This document shows, in pieces, positions 1 to 11,166 of a stretch of DNA of 64,000 nucleotides (position 1 is the stretch's first letter; the number at the start of each line of letters is the position of its first letter). A model generated the notes under the pieces. The model was given only the letters and a program-made list of their open reading frames with translations, searched no databases and was not told the DNA's origin. The position numbers and the translations under genes were made by a program. The stretch is from Rattus norvegicus (lineage: Eukaryota; Chordata; Mammalia; Rodentia; Muridae): contig NC_086031.1 in the NCBI RefSeq assembly GCF_036323735.1, positions 36,638,225 to 36,702,224 on the forward strand, in the 5' to 3' direction.

Positions 1-55
1 TGACATAGGTACTAGGAATTGAACATTGCTCCTTTGCAAGTTCAGTATATGCTCT
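1..55 (-). mobile_element. B2/B3-like SINE end, cut by window edge
   Basis: The text resembles the reverse complement of a B2/B3 head: a 'gaattgaac' B-box region followed by a degraded 'tgctctgagg'. Only the 5' end of the SINE lies in the window, so family assignment is weak. Confidence 0.35.
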
Positions 56-360
56 GAGGTGATTTGACTAGGAATGACCCCCAAAAGTTCATATATTTGA
101 ACTCTTCATCATTAGGAAGTGGCATTAATTGACTGGGATTAGGAAGTTTGGCTTTGTTAAAGTAGGTGTGGCAATCCTGGAGGAAGTATGTTAATGGAGG
201 GGGACTTTGGGGTTTTAAGTGCTTGAGCCAATCCTACTGTTCTTTCTCTTCCTGATCCCTGTTGATTTTCTTAGGATCATCTTAGACTATATCTCCAGCA
301 ACATACCTTCATGCATGTTGCCATGCTTTCCACCATGATGATAATGGACACTATATGGTA
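47..360 (+). repeat. Old rodent dispersed repeat, LTR-like
   Basis: Contains degraded landmarks of a very common rodent interspersed repeat: 'cctggaggaagtatgt', a G-rich 'gagggggactttgggg', 'gttgccatgctttccacc' and 'atgatgataatgga'. I recognise the pattern but cannot assign a family name; a MaLR-type LTR is possible. The 3' end with its usual 'aataaa' is missing or unreadable. Confidence 0.4.
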
Positions 361-1199
361 GAGAGTGTTGTATTATGGTTATGTGGACAAATACAGAGGG
401 AAACCCTTACTGTAGACACAGTTTAAAAATTCTAAAATATTACACACAATATTTTAATGTATTAGGCATCAGGATATAAATGATGAGGATCATTGGAATT
501 GAGAAAGTAAAGAAGTGCACAGAAGATCGTATCTGTGCGTACATTGACATTTCTGAAACCTCACAAAGGCCAAAATGGAAAGAGAAAAGATAAAGTTCTA
601 GCGAGCAGAAGACAACTTGCATGTCTGAAACATACAGGAACATAAAGAAAGTAATCACAAATGAAGAAAGAGATATCTAATAAAAATGATCTAGTGTTAG
701 TTTAGGGCAGGGGGATGACTTAGAGAATAGGATACATTATTAACCAGCATAAAAATCTGATCCTAGATTTCCAGCACTGAGTAGGGAGCTCGGTACGGTT
801 ACACAGGCTACTGTAAGCACAGCATGTTTTGAGATGGACCCTAATTTTTTAAACTTCGGTCTCATTGGAAAATGAGAAAACTTCCTGAATCTTAGGCAGT
901 AGATTATTGTGGGGTTTTTTTTGCATGATAAATAGATTAACAGAATTTAAGTAGATTAAATTCCTTACCACAAACAAACTACATTATAGAATGACCTCTG
1001 AAGATGTTTGTAGAAACAAAAACATTCAGAAACTGATGAAATGAAGTTTAGGATAGATATTATTGGATGCAGATAATTTCTGATCAGGATTCCTCAATAA
1101 GAAACTCAAGGAAATAAGTAAACTTATTGTTGTTTTTAAATAATAATGTTTATTCATTCTTGAAATGCCACTCATTCTAATTTCTGTCTTCCTCATATA
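361..1199. other. No gene seen
   Basis: AT-rich sequence without a supportable gene, recognisable repeat or tract of note. The short minus-strand open frame at 440-658 has no domain, compositional signal or start context to support it. Confidence 0.6.
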
Positions 1200-1560
1200 C
1201 TTTTCTATTCATAATACCATCGAATTGGAATATTTTAATGTCATCATTTTCTATAGTTTGAACTTACATATGTGATTACATTTCATTTATCTGATGAATT
1301 TACTCAAAGTCTCAAGGTCACCTTCTCTCTGACTTTTTATTTGCATTCTTATTTCTATTCTGATTTCACTAATTACAGCTTCATTTATTTTCTTTCTATG
1401 CTTATTCCACTCCTGAGTCCAAAGTATTGCTTTTAGTATTCTCAATAGGGCTGACTTAGTGGACATGGATTCTACAGCCTATTTACATTTTGGAATTTTT
1501 TTATTTCTCCCTCAATTATGGCAGATAATTTTGGTGGACACAGCAGTCTGAGTTGGTGCT
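1200..1560 (-). mobile_element. Possible very old antisense L1 piece
   Basis: Stretches such as 'agggctgacttagtggacatg' (1448-1468) and 'tttatttctccctcaattatg' (1500-1520) resemble the reverse complement of the 5'/ORF1 side of old rodent L1s. Divergence is high and the assignment tentative. The following 330 bases (1561-1889) are AT-rich with nothing recognisable. Confidence 0.3.
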
Positions 1561-1889
1561 ATGATGGAAATTATATAAAAACAGTTAGTGTATATAATGT
1601 TAAAAGATGGATTATAAAATGGTAATAACTTATTCAAACAAGAATCTAATAAAATACTGAAAACTTCAACATGGTACCAGTTGTGTTGTTATACTTAATA
1701 ATGTCTATAATTTTATTGAAATTCTGACTATAGTTATGTGACTATAACTACTAAAATCTAACCTAGGTCATATCAAATTGTAAACACTTTGCTTATATTA
1801 AAATATATTTTTTTAGATTAGAAAAAAACTAAAGCTGAGAATTTCTTGCCCAGTTTTTCAATTTGCCAAAATTGTTAACTACTTAACAA

Positions 1890-2860
1890 ACCGATGGTCA
1901 CTTGATCTTTGACAAAGGACCTAAAACCATCCAATGGAGAAAAGACAGCATTTTCAACAAATGGTGCTGGTACAACTTGCAGTCAGCATTTAGAAGAATG
2001 CAAATTGATCCATTCTTATCTTCTTGTAAAAGCTCAAGTCCAAGTTGATCAAGAGACTCAAAATAAAACCATGAACACTGAATCTAATAGAGAAAGTAGG
2101 GAAGAGCCTCACACACATAGGCCCAGGGGGAAATTTCCTGAACAGAACGCCAATGGCTTACATTCTAAGATCAACAATAGACAAATGGTACCTCATAAAA
2201 TTGCAAAGCTTCTGTAAGGCAGAGGACATTGTCAATAGAATAAAACATCAAGCAACAGATTGAGAAAACCTCTTAACCTACATTCTACATCCGATAGAGG
2301 GTTAATATACAATATATACAAAGAACTCAAGAAGTTAGACACCAGAGAACAAAAACACTATTTGAAATGAAGTAGAGAGCTAAACAAAGTATTCTGAACT
2401 GAGAAATACCAAATGGCTAAAATCACCTAAAGAAATGTTCAACATCCGTAGTCATCAAGCGAATGCAAGTCAAAACAACCCTGTGTTTCCATCTCATACC
2501 AGTCAGAATGGCTAAGATCAAAAACTCAGGTAGCAGCAGATGATGGTGAGGGTGTGGAGAAAGAGGAACACTCCTGCATTATTGGTGGGCTTGCAAGCTG
2601 GTACAACCACTCTGGAAATAAGTCTGGCAGTTCCTCAAAAAATTGAACTACCTGAACACCCAACTATACCACCCCTGGGCATATACCCAAAAGATTCTCC
2701 AACATAAAACAAGGGCATGTGTTCCACTATCTTCATACCACCCTTATTTATATTAATCAGAAGTTGGAAAGAACCTTGATGTCCTTCAACGGAGGAATAG
2801 ATACAGAAAATGTGGTACATTTACACACTGGTATATTACTCAGCTATTAAAAACAATGAC
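1890..2860 (+). mobile_element. Outer, older L1: ORF2 3' part (left half of a split element)
   Basis: This is the 3' part of L1 ORF2, 5'-truncated near 1890. It opens with the region that reads 'HLIFDKGAKT' in intact copies, and includes degraded versions of the 'RSRIDKW', 'PTDWEKIF' and 'GIYPKDAPT' segments. A partial frame survives at 1909-2217 and a shadow of the C-terminus near 2810, but many stops and indels break the reading. It ends abruptly at 2860 in 'aaacaatgac', where the inner L1 begins; the same element resumes at 9061 with the next L1 bases. The outer copy therefore predates the inner one. Family knowledge: 5' truncation is the usual outcome of incomplete target-primed reverse transcription. 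Confidence 0.87.
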
Positions 2861-3384
2861 TGGACACCACCAGAACCTGAAGGGACCGACCAGATAAACA
2901 GTTCTCTGCACCCAAATCCCTTGGGAGGGAGAGCCAAACCTTCAGAGAGGCAGACACGCCTGGGAAATCAGAAGAGACTACACTCTGCCAACATTACTGA
3001 ATCCAGAGGAAAACACCAAACGCCATCTGGAACCCTGGTGCACAGAAGCTCCCGGAAAGGGCAGCGCAGATCTTCCTGGTTGCTGCCCCCACGGAGAGCT
3101 CATAAGCAACACCCCACAAGCAAACTTGAGTATCGGGACCACAGGTAAGACAAACGTTCCTGCTCCAAGCGACCTGCCTGGTGAACTCAAGACACAGGCC
3201 CACAGGAACAGCTGAAGACCTGTAGATAGGAAAAACTACACGCCCAAAAGCAGAAAACTCTGTTCCCATAACTGGCTAAAAGAAAGCAGGAAAACAGGTC
3301 TACAGCACTCCTGACACACAGGCTTATAGGACAGTCTAGCCACTGTCAGAAATAGCAGAACAAAGTAACACTAGAGATAATCTG
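2861..3384 (+). promoter_or_regulatory. L1 5' UTR remnant (last monomer plus tether)
   Basis: Lies directly upstream of ORF1. It shares 'ctctgcacccaaatccc' and the adjoining 'gggagggagagcc' with the tandem monomers of the L1 at 50562, so it corresponds to one partial monomer plus the unique tether before ORF1. In rodent L1s monomers carry the internal RNA polymerase II promoter, so a single partial copy should be weak at best. GC content is visibly higher here than in the flanks. Confidence 0.65.
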
Positions 3385-4457
3385 ATGGCGAGAGGCAAGC
3401 GCAGGAACCCAAGCAACAGAAACCAAGACTACATGGCATCATCGGAGCCCAATTCTCCCACCAAAGCAAACACAGAATATCCAAACACACCAGAAAAGCA
3501 AGATCTAGTTTCAAAATCATATTTGATCATGATGCTGGAGGACTTCAAGAAAGACATGAAGAACTCCTTTAGAGAAACACAGGAAAACAGAAATAAACAA
3601 GTAGAAGCCTACAGAGAGGAATCACAAAAATCCCTGAAAGAATTCCAGGAAAACACAATCAAACAGTTGAAGGAATTAAAAATGGAAATAGAAGAAATCA
3701 AGAAAGAACACATGGAAACAACCCTGGATATAGAAAACCAAATGAAGTGACAAGGAGCTGTAGATACAAGCATCACCAAAAGAATACGAGAGATAGAAGA
3801 GAGAATCTCAGGAGCAGAAGATTCCATAGAAATCATCGACTCAACTGTCAAAGATAATGTAAAACAGAAAAAGCAACTAGTCCAAAACCTACAGGAAATC
3901 CAGCACTCAATGAGAAGATCAAACCTAAGGATAATAGGTATAGAAGAGAGTGAAGACTCCCAGCTCAAAGGACCAGTAAATATCTTCAACAAAATCATAG
4001 AAAAAAACTTCCCTAACCTAAAGAAAGAGATACCCATAAGCATACAAGAAGCCTACAGAACTCCAAATAGATTGGACCAGAAAAGAAACTCCTCCCGTCA
4101 CATAATAATCAAAACACCAAATGCACAAAATAAAGAATATTAAAAGCAGTAAGGGAAAAAGGTCAAGTAACATATAAAGGCAGACCTATCAGAATCACAC
4201 TAGACTTTTCGCCAGAGACTATGAAAGCCAGAAGATCCTGGACAGATGTCATACAGACCCTAAGAGAACACAAATGCCAGCCCAAGTTACTGTATCCTGC
4301 AAAACTCTCAAATAACATAGATGGAGAAACCAAGATATTCCATGACAAAATCAAATTTACACAATATCTTTCTACAAATCCAGAGCTACAAAGGATAATA
4401 TATTGTAAAGCCCAACATTTGGAGGCAAGCTACACCCTAGAAGAAGCAAGAAACTAA
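3385..4457 (+). pseudogene. L1 ORF1 (RNA-binding chaperone protein), broken
   Basis: ORF1p binds L1 RNA as a trimer and acts as a nucleic-acid chaperone in the retrotransposition particle. The reading begins at ATG 3385 (MARGKRRNPSNRNQ), followed by a basic, polar N-terminus and a long Lys/Glu/Gln-rich coiled coil (roughly residues 45-155). The RNA-binding core follows, with segments such as 'NLRIIGIEE' and 'FPNLKKEIPIS', then a C-terminal domain ('MKARRSWTDVIQTLREHKCQP'). Expected length is about 357 codons, which matches the span. Two lesions break it. An in-frame TGA lies at 3748-3750 inside the coiled coil. Near 4125 there is a 4-base deletion relative to the ORF1 of the L1 at 50562; it shifts the frame, so the old frame stops at 4141-4143 while the true C-terminus continues in another frame to the TAA at 4455-4457. 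ORF2 follows after a short spacer, the usual bicistronic arrangement. Confidence 0.92.
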
Positions 4458-4516
4458 TCGTCTTGGCAACAAAACAAAGAGGAGGAAAGCACACAAACAT
4501 AACCTCACATCCAAAT

Positions 4517-7500
4517 ATGAATATAACAGGAAGCAATAATCACTATTCCTTAACATCTCTCAACATCAATGGCCTCAACTCCCCAATAAAAAGACATAGA
4601 TTAAAATACTGGATACACAACGAGGACCCTGCATTCTGCTGCCTACAGGAAACACACCTCAGAGACAAAGACAGACACTACCTCAGAGTGAAAGGCTGGA
4701 AAACAACTTTCCAAGCAAATGGTCGAAAGAAGCAAGCTGGAGTAGCCATTCTAATATCAGATAAAATCATTTTTCAACTAAAAGTCATCAAAAAAGATAA
4801 GGAAGGACACTTCATATTCATCAAAGGAAAAATCCACCAAGATGAACTCTCAATCCTAAATATCTATGCCCCAAATACAAGGGCACCTACATATGTAAAA
4901 GAAACCTTCCTAAAGCTCAAAAGACACATTGCACCTCACACAATAATAGTAGGAGATTTCAATGCCCCACTGTCGTCAATGGGCAGATCATGGAAACAGA
5001 AATTAAACAGAGACGTAGACAGACTAAGAGAAGTCAGAAACCAAATGGACTTAACAGATATTTATAGAACATTCTATCCTAAAGCAAAAGTATATACCTT
5101 CTTCTCAGCTCCTCATGGTACTTTCTCCAAAATTGACCACATAATTGGTCAAAACACGGGCCTAAACAGGTACAGAAAGATAGAAATAATCCCATGCCTG
5201 CTATCAGACCACCATGGCCTAAAGCTGGTCTTCAATAACAATAAGGGAAGAACGCCCACATATACGTGGAAGTTGAACAATGCTCTACTCAATGATAACC
5301 TGGTCAAGGAAGAAATAAAGAAAGAAATGAAAGACTTCTTAGAATTTAATGAAAATGAAGATACAACATACCCAAACTTATGGGACACAATGAAACCTGT
5401 GTTAAGAGGAAAACTCATAGCTCTGAGTGCCTGCAAAAAGAAACAGGAAAGAGTATATGTCACCAGCTTGACAGAACACCTAAACACTCTAGAACAAAAA
5501 GAAGCAAATACACCCAGGAGGAGTAGAAGGCAGGAAATAATCAAACTCAGAGCTGAAATCAACCAAGTAAAAACAAAAAGGACCATAGAAAGAATCAACA
5601 GAACCAAAAGTTGGTTCTTTGAGAAAATCAACAAAGAGATAAACCCTTAGCCAGACTAAAGAGAAGATACAGAGAGTGTATCCAAAGTAACAAAATCAGA
5701 AATGAAAAGGGAGACATAACTACAGAATCAGAGGAAAATCAAAAAATCAAAAGATCTTACTATAAAAGCCTATATTCAACAAAACTTGAAAATCTGCAGG
5801 AAATGGACAATTTCCTAGACAGATACCAGGTACCGAAGTTAAATCAGGAACAGATAAACGAGTTAAACAACCCCATAACTCCTAAGGAAATAGAAGCAGT
5901 CAATAAAGGTCTCCCAATCAAAAAGAGCCCAGGTCCAGACAGGTTTAGTGCAGAATTCTATCAGACCTTCATAGAAGACCTCATACCAATATTATCCAAA
6001 CTATTCCACAAAAGTGAAACAGATGGAGCACTACCGAATTCCTTCTATGAAGCCACAATTACTCTTATACCTAAACCACACAAAGACCCAACAAAGAAAG
6101 AGAACTTCAGACCAATTTCCCTTGTGAATATCAACACAAAAATACTCAATAAAATTCTGGCAAACCGAATCCAAGAGCACATCAAAACAATCATCCACCA
6201 TTATCAAGTAGGCTTCATCCCAGGCATGCAGAGATGGTTTAATATACAGAAAAACCATCAACGTGATCCATTATATAAACAAACTGAAACAACAAAACCA
6301 CATGATCATTTCATTAGATGCTGAGAAATCATTTGACAAAATTCAAAACCCCTCCATGATAAAAGTCCTGGAAAGAATAGGAATTCAAGGCCCATACCTA
6401 AACATAGTAAAAGCCATATACAGCAAACCAGTTGCTAACATTAAACTAAATGGAGAGAAACTTGAAGCAATCCCACTAAAATCAGGGACTAGACAAGGCT
6501 GCCCACTCTCTCCCTACTTATTCAATATAGTTCTTGAAGTTCTAGCCAGAGCAATCAGACAACAAAAGGAGATCAAGGGGATACAGATCGGAAAAGAAGA
6601 AGTCAAAATATCACTATTTGCAGATGATATGATAGTATATTTAAGTGATCCCAAAAGTTCCACCAGAGAACTACTAAAACTGATAAACAACTTCAGCAAA
6701 ATGTCTGGGTATAAAATTAACTCAAATAAATCAGTAGCCTTCCTCTACACAAAAGAGAAACAAGCCGAGAAAGAAATTAGGGAAACTACACCATTCATAA
6801 TAGACCCAAATAATATAAAGAACCTCGGTGTGACTTTAACCAAGTAAGTCAAAGATGTGTACAATAAGAACTTCAAGACTCTGAAGAAAGAAATTGAAGA
6901 ATACCTCAGAAGATGGAAAGATCTCCCATGCTCATGGATTGGCAGGATTAATGTAGTAAAAATAGCCATTTTACCAAAAGCGATCTACAGATTCAATGGA
7001 ATCCCCATCAAAATACCAATCCAATTCTTCAAAGAGTTAGACAGAACAATTTGCAAATTCATCTGGAATAACAAAAAACCCAGGATAGCTAAAACTATCC
7101 TCAAAAATAAAAGGACTTCAGGGGGAATCACTATCCCTGAACTCAAGCAGTATTACAGAGCAATAGTGATAAAAACTGCATGGTATTGGTACAGACACAG
7201 ACAGATAGACCAATGGAACAGAATTGAAGACCCAGAAATGAACCCACACACCTATGGGCACTTGATTTTTGACAAAGGAGCCAAAACCCTCCAATGGAAA
7301 AAAGATAGCATTTTCAGCAAATGGTGCTGGTTCAACTGGAGGTCAGGAAGTAGAAGAATGCAGATCGATCCATTCTTATCACCCTGTACAATGCTTAAGT
7401 CCAAGTGGATCAAGGACCTCCACATCAAACCAGATACACTCAAACTAATAGAAGAAAAAATAGGGCAGCATCTCGAACACATGGGCACTGGAGAAAAATT

Positions 7501-8336
7501 CCTGAACAAAACACCAATGGCTTATGCTCTAAGATCAAGGATCGACAAGTGGGATCTCATAAAACTGCAAAGCTTCTGTAAGGCAAAGGACAATGTGGTT
7601 AGGACAAAATGGCAACCAACAGATTGGGAAAAGATCTTTACCAGTCCTACAACAGATAGAGGGCTTATACCAAAAATATAGAAAGAACTCAATAAGTTAG
7701 ACAGCAGGGAGACAAATAACCCTATTAAAAAATGGGGTTCAGAGCTAAACAAAGAATTCACAGCTGAGCAATGCTGAATGGCTGAGAAACACCTAAAGAA
7801 ATGTTCAACATCTTTAGTCATAAGGGAAATGCAAATCAAAACAACCCTGAAATTTTACCTCACACCAGTCAGAATGGCTAAGATCAAAATCTCAGGTGAC
7901 AGCAAATGCTGGCGAGGATGTGGTGAAAGAGGAACACTCCTCCATTGTTGGTGGGACTGCAGACTGGTACAACCATTCTGGAAATCAGTCTGGAGGTTCC
8001 TCAGAAAATTGGACATTGAACTGCCTGAGGATCCAGCTATACCTCTCTTGGGCATATACCCAAAAGATGCCCCAACATATAAAAGAGACACGTGCTCCAC
8101 TATGTTCATAGCAGCCTTAAGCCAGAAGCTGGAGAGAACCCAGATGCCCTTCAACAGAGGAATGGATACAGAAAATGTGGTACATCTACACAATGGAATA
8201 TTACTCAGCTATCAAAAACAATGCCTTTATGAAATTCATAGGCAAATGGTTGGAACTGGAAAATGTAATCCTGAGTGAGGTAACCCAATCCCAGAAAAAC
8301 ACACATGGTATGCACTCATTGATAAGTGGCTATTAT
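4517..8336 (+). pseudogene. L1 ORF2 (endonuclease / reverse transcriptase), broken
   Basis: ORF2p nicks target DNA and copies L1 RNA at the nick. I take ATG 4517 (MNITGSNNHYS) as the likely start; span about 1,273 codons, normal for rodent ORF2. The APE-type endonuclease comes first with its catalytic set present: Asn in 'LNINGLNSP' (about residue 18), Glu in 'QETHL' (45), Asp/Asn in 'GDFN' (147/149) and 'SDHH' (230-233). The reverse transcriptase has 'RQGCPLSPYLFNIVLE' and an intact 'FADD' at 6617-6628. The C-terminal Cys/His cluster (C-x3-C-x7-H-x4-C, near 7907-7960) is complete. Lesions: a 1-base loss near 5636, leaving a stop at 5648-5650; a 1-base gain in the A-run near 6250; stops TAA 6845-6847, TAG 7679-7681 and TGA 7775-7777; and an 8-base loss near 8118. 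The usual terminal TAG (present in the L1 at 61829) is TAT at 8334-8336, so the last frame runs on to 8423. Confidence 0.94.
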
Positions 8337-9050
8337 CCCAAATGCTTGAATTACCCTAGATGTACAGAACAAATGAAACTCAAGACGGATGATCAAAATG
8401 TGAATGCTTCACTCCTTCTTTAAAAGGGGAACAAGAATGCACTTGGCAGGGAATAGAGAGGCAAAGATCAAAACAGAGACTGAAGGAACACCCATTCAGA
8501 GCCTGCCCCACATGTGGCCCATGCATATACAGCCATCCAATTAGACAAGATGGATGAAGCAAAGAAGTGCAGACCGACAGGAGCCGGATGTAGATCGCTC
8601 CTGAGAGACACAGCCAGAATACAGCAAATACAGAGGCGAATGCCTGCAGCAAACCACTGAACTGAGAATGGGACCCCCGTTGAAGCAATCAGAGAAAGAA
8701 CTGGAAGAGCTTGAAGGGGCTCGAGACCCCATATGAACAACAATGCCAAGCAACCAGAGCTTCCAGGGACTCAGTCACTACCTAAAGACTATATATGGAC
8801 TGACCCTGGACTCTGACCTCATATGTAGCATTGAATATCCTAGTATGATCACCAGTGAAGGGGAAGCCCTGGGTCCTGCTAAGACTGAACCCCAGTGAAT
8901 ATGATTGTTGGGGGGAGGGTGGCAATTGGGGGAGGCTGGGGAGGTGAACACCCATTGAGAAGTGGAGAGGGAAGGTTTAGGGGGATGTTGCCCTGAAACC
9001 GGGAAAGGTAATAACACTCGAAATGTAAATAAGAAATACTCAAGTTAATA
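8337..9050 (+). other. L1 3' UTR with G-rich tract and A-rich tail
   Basis: Non-coding tail of the inner L1. It contains the typical G-rich block at 8908-8944 (runs of six, three, five and four G) and ends in 'aaatgtaaataagaaat' followed by 'ttaataaaaaaa'. Overlapping AATAAA-like signals near 9046 probably serve for polyadenylation. This is the rat L1-type 3' UTR and differs from that of the outer element after 9061. Confidence 0.85.
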
Positions 9051-9060
9051 AAAAAATAAC

Positions 9061-9960
9061 TTCATAAAATTATTAGGGAAATGTTTGTAACTAGAAAATA
9101 ACATCCTGATATTCACAAAGTGAATATCCTGATCACAATGTGAATAGCATCCTGAAAGCACCCATTCACAAAAGAACATGCATGGTATACACTCCCTGGT
9201 AAGTGGATATCAGTCCAAAAGTTGGGAATACCCAAGGTACAATTCACAAACCAGATGAAGCTGAAGAATTTGTAGACCAAAGTGTGAATGCTTCAGTCCT
9301 TTTTTGAATGTGGAACAAAATACTCAACTGAGGAAGTATGGACAGAACCTGAAGGAAAAGCCATCCATAGACTACACCACCTGGGGATCCATCCCATATA
9401 TAGACACCAAATCCAGATACAATTGTAGATTCCAATAAGTGGTTGCTGGAAGGATCCTGAGATATCTGTTTTCCTAAAAGATTTGTGAGTGCCTGACATA
9501 TACAGAGGTGGATGATCGTAGCCAAACATTGGACTGAGCATGGGGTCCCCAGTGGAGGGGTTTGAGAAAGAACTAAAGGAGCTGAAGGGGTTTGCAATCC
9601 ATAGGAAGAACAACAAAATCAACCAGTCAGACACTGCAGAGCTCCGGAGGACTAAACAACCAACCAAAGAATACACATGGGAGGACCTATGGCCCCAGCC
9701 AAATACGTAGCAAAGGATGGTCTTGTAGGACATCAATGGGCGGAGAAGCTCTTGGTTCTGTGAAGACTAGATGTTCCAGTATGGGGGAATGCCAGGAAGG
9801 GGAGGCGGCAGGAAATGTGTAGGTGGGACAGCAACCTCAAAGAAACAGGGGAAGGGGATGGGATAGGAGATTTGCAGAGGAGAAAGCAAGAAAGGGATAT
9901 AACATTTCAAATGTAAATAAAGAAAATATCCAATAAAAAAGGAACTGCAAAACAAAAAAA
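9061..9960 (+). mobile_element. Outer, older L1: last ORF2 codons and 3' UTR (right half)
   Basis: Resumes the L1 interrupted at 2860: 'ttcataaaattattagg' corresponds to the L1 'ttcatgaaattcatagg' that normally follows 'aaacaatgac'. It runs through an old Lx-type 3' UTR ('gaatgccaggaaggggagg') to 'aaatgtaaataaagaaaatatccaat' and an A-rich tail. A short extra block at 9104-9160 contains a local near-duplication ('atcctgat' units) and a perfect small hairpin, absent from the other L1 copies here. Confidence 0.85.
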
Positions 9961-9984
9961 AGTCTCTATATTTTCCCTTGAGAC

Positions 9985-10024
<40 letters not shown>

Positions 10025-10085
10025 TTATCTCTGCCTTTGCCTTTGTCTATCTGTCCCTCTGTCTCTCTCCCACATTCTCTCTTTC
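9985..10085. repeat. (CT)n-rich low-complexity tract
   Basis: Runs of CT with TTT and CCC interruptions, starting just after the outer L1 tail. The open frames here on both strands are repeats of Leu/Ser/Cys or Arg/Asp and are not genes. Confidence 0.9.
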
Positions 10086-10159
10086 TGGTATATATGTTTG
10101 ATACATATTCGTATGTATGTTTCTATCTGCATGTATACCCGACCTTTGAGATTAGAGTT

Positions 10160-10385
10160 ATCTTTGGGGCATGTACTTTGTTCATTCTCAACTTTAGTTT
10201 TTGAGGCGGAATATCTCACTAAATTCGGAGCTCATGGGTTTGACAGGACTGGCTGATAAATGAATGCCAGGGATACTTCTGTGTTGATCTCATCCCCAAG
10301 CACAGTGTTACAGGTACATACCTCTGTACCCTGTATGTTTGTGAGGCAGGAATCTAACTCATGTCTCCATTGTTATGTACTGATA
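10160..10385 (-). mobile_element. B4-type SINE, antisense
   Basis: Reverse-strand B4 landmarks: 'ttttgaggcggaatatctcac' (degraded 'ttttgagacagggtctctcac'), 'gactggctgataaatgaatg', 'caagcacagtgttacaggtac' and 'gcaggaatctaactcatgtc'. Old and diverged. Confidence 0.55.
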
Positions 10386-11165
10386 CATGTTCCTAGCATT
10401 TTTCAATTTTCTTTTTGAATTGCAGTATATTTGGGTCCCAGTGCCCCATATTTCATCCTTATTATCTGAATTGTACATGTGGCCCTGACTCGGGTCCATA
10501 TTCCTGAACTGAATCAATGACTGATGGTACACCATCTTAGTGACCTGCATTCACATAGAAATGAGGCTCATTGAACCTGTGATTGATGGCACCTTCTGTA
10601 TCCATTTCACATTCAGAAGGAGAATGGCAAATCTATAATTACCCTAGTCAATAGCATGCTGTTTCTAAAACCCGACAGGGTGGAGAGAGCAGCCCTTATT
10701 GACATATTGTTTCTGTGAACAATTAGGCTTCCTTTTCAGTCTCCAGTAGCCATAGCAAGAAGATAATACATGAAAAACAGATGGTGCCAGAGAATTTGGA
10801 CATTGGCTTGTCCTGTTAATAAAGCTGCAGGCTTCTGCTGACTCTTTGTCAGTTGCTTTTATTATTGTCAAGGTTGAACTGGAATTAATACAGTAGTTAC
10901 AGCAGAGAACTGCCAGAGGATTTCTCTGGAACGGAGAATTGTTAGCCTTCGCTACTGACAGAGGACCTCATCTGTCTAAGAAATGTAATTTGGAAATGAT
11001 TTTAATGATTCCTTTGCTCATTTGGCTTTAAAAAGTATCCAATAGGACCTTTCTCATTTTGATAAGTTTTCAATTTTATCAAACTTTCAGAAGGGATTAT
11101 ACTAAAAGAACTGTCCTAATTATGTGGGTATGTAGATTGCATGGACACATTTCTTTTCTTTTCTT
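10386..11165. other. No gene seen
   Basis: Mixed-composition sequence with no recognised repeat and no credible coding frame. Of all the gaps it looks the least repeat-like, together with 22081-23465 and 26266-27480. Confidence 0.5.
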
Positions 11166-11166
11166 T

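Larger units (their letters stand above)
2861..9050 (+). mobile_element. Near-full-length rat-type L1 (LINE-1) nested in an older L1
   Basis: A 6.2-kb L1 with all four parts in order: 5' UTR remnant (2861-3384), ORF1 (3385-4457), ORF2 (about 4517-8336) and 3' UTR (8337-9050) ending in an A-rich tail. It sits inside an older L1. The ten bases before it ('aaacaatgac', 2851-2860) and after it ('aaaaaataac', 9051-9060) agree at 8 of 10 positions, consistent with an aged target-site duplication. Its 3' UTR is a different type from that of the host element, so this is not a rearranged single copy. Both ORFs are interrupted, so it cannot encode the complete machinery as written. The 5' end lies within the monomer part of the 5' UTR, so it is slightly short of full length. 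Confidence 0.93.

Noticed and set aside
3609..4043. Minus-strand frame of 144 residues, and another at 5149-5634
   Set aside because: They are antisense to L1 ORF1 and ORF2; A-rich L1 coding strands leave Phe/Ser/Leu-rich open frames on the other strand.
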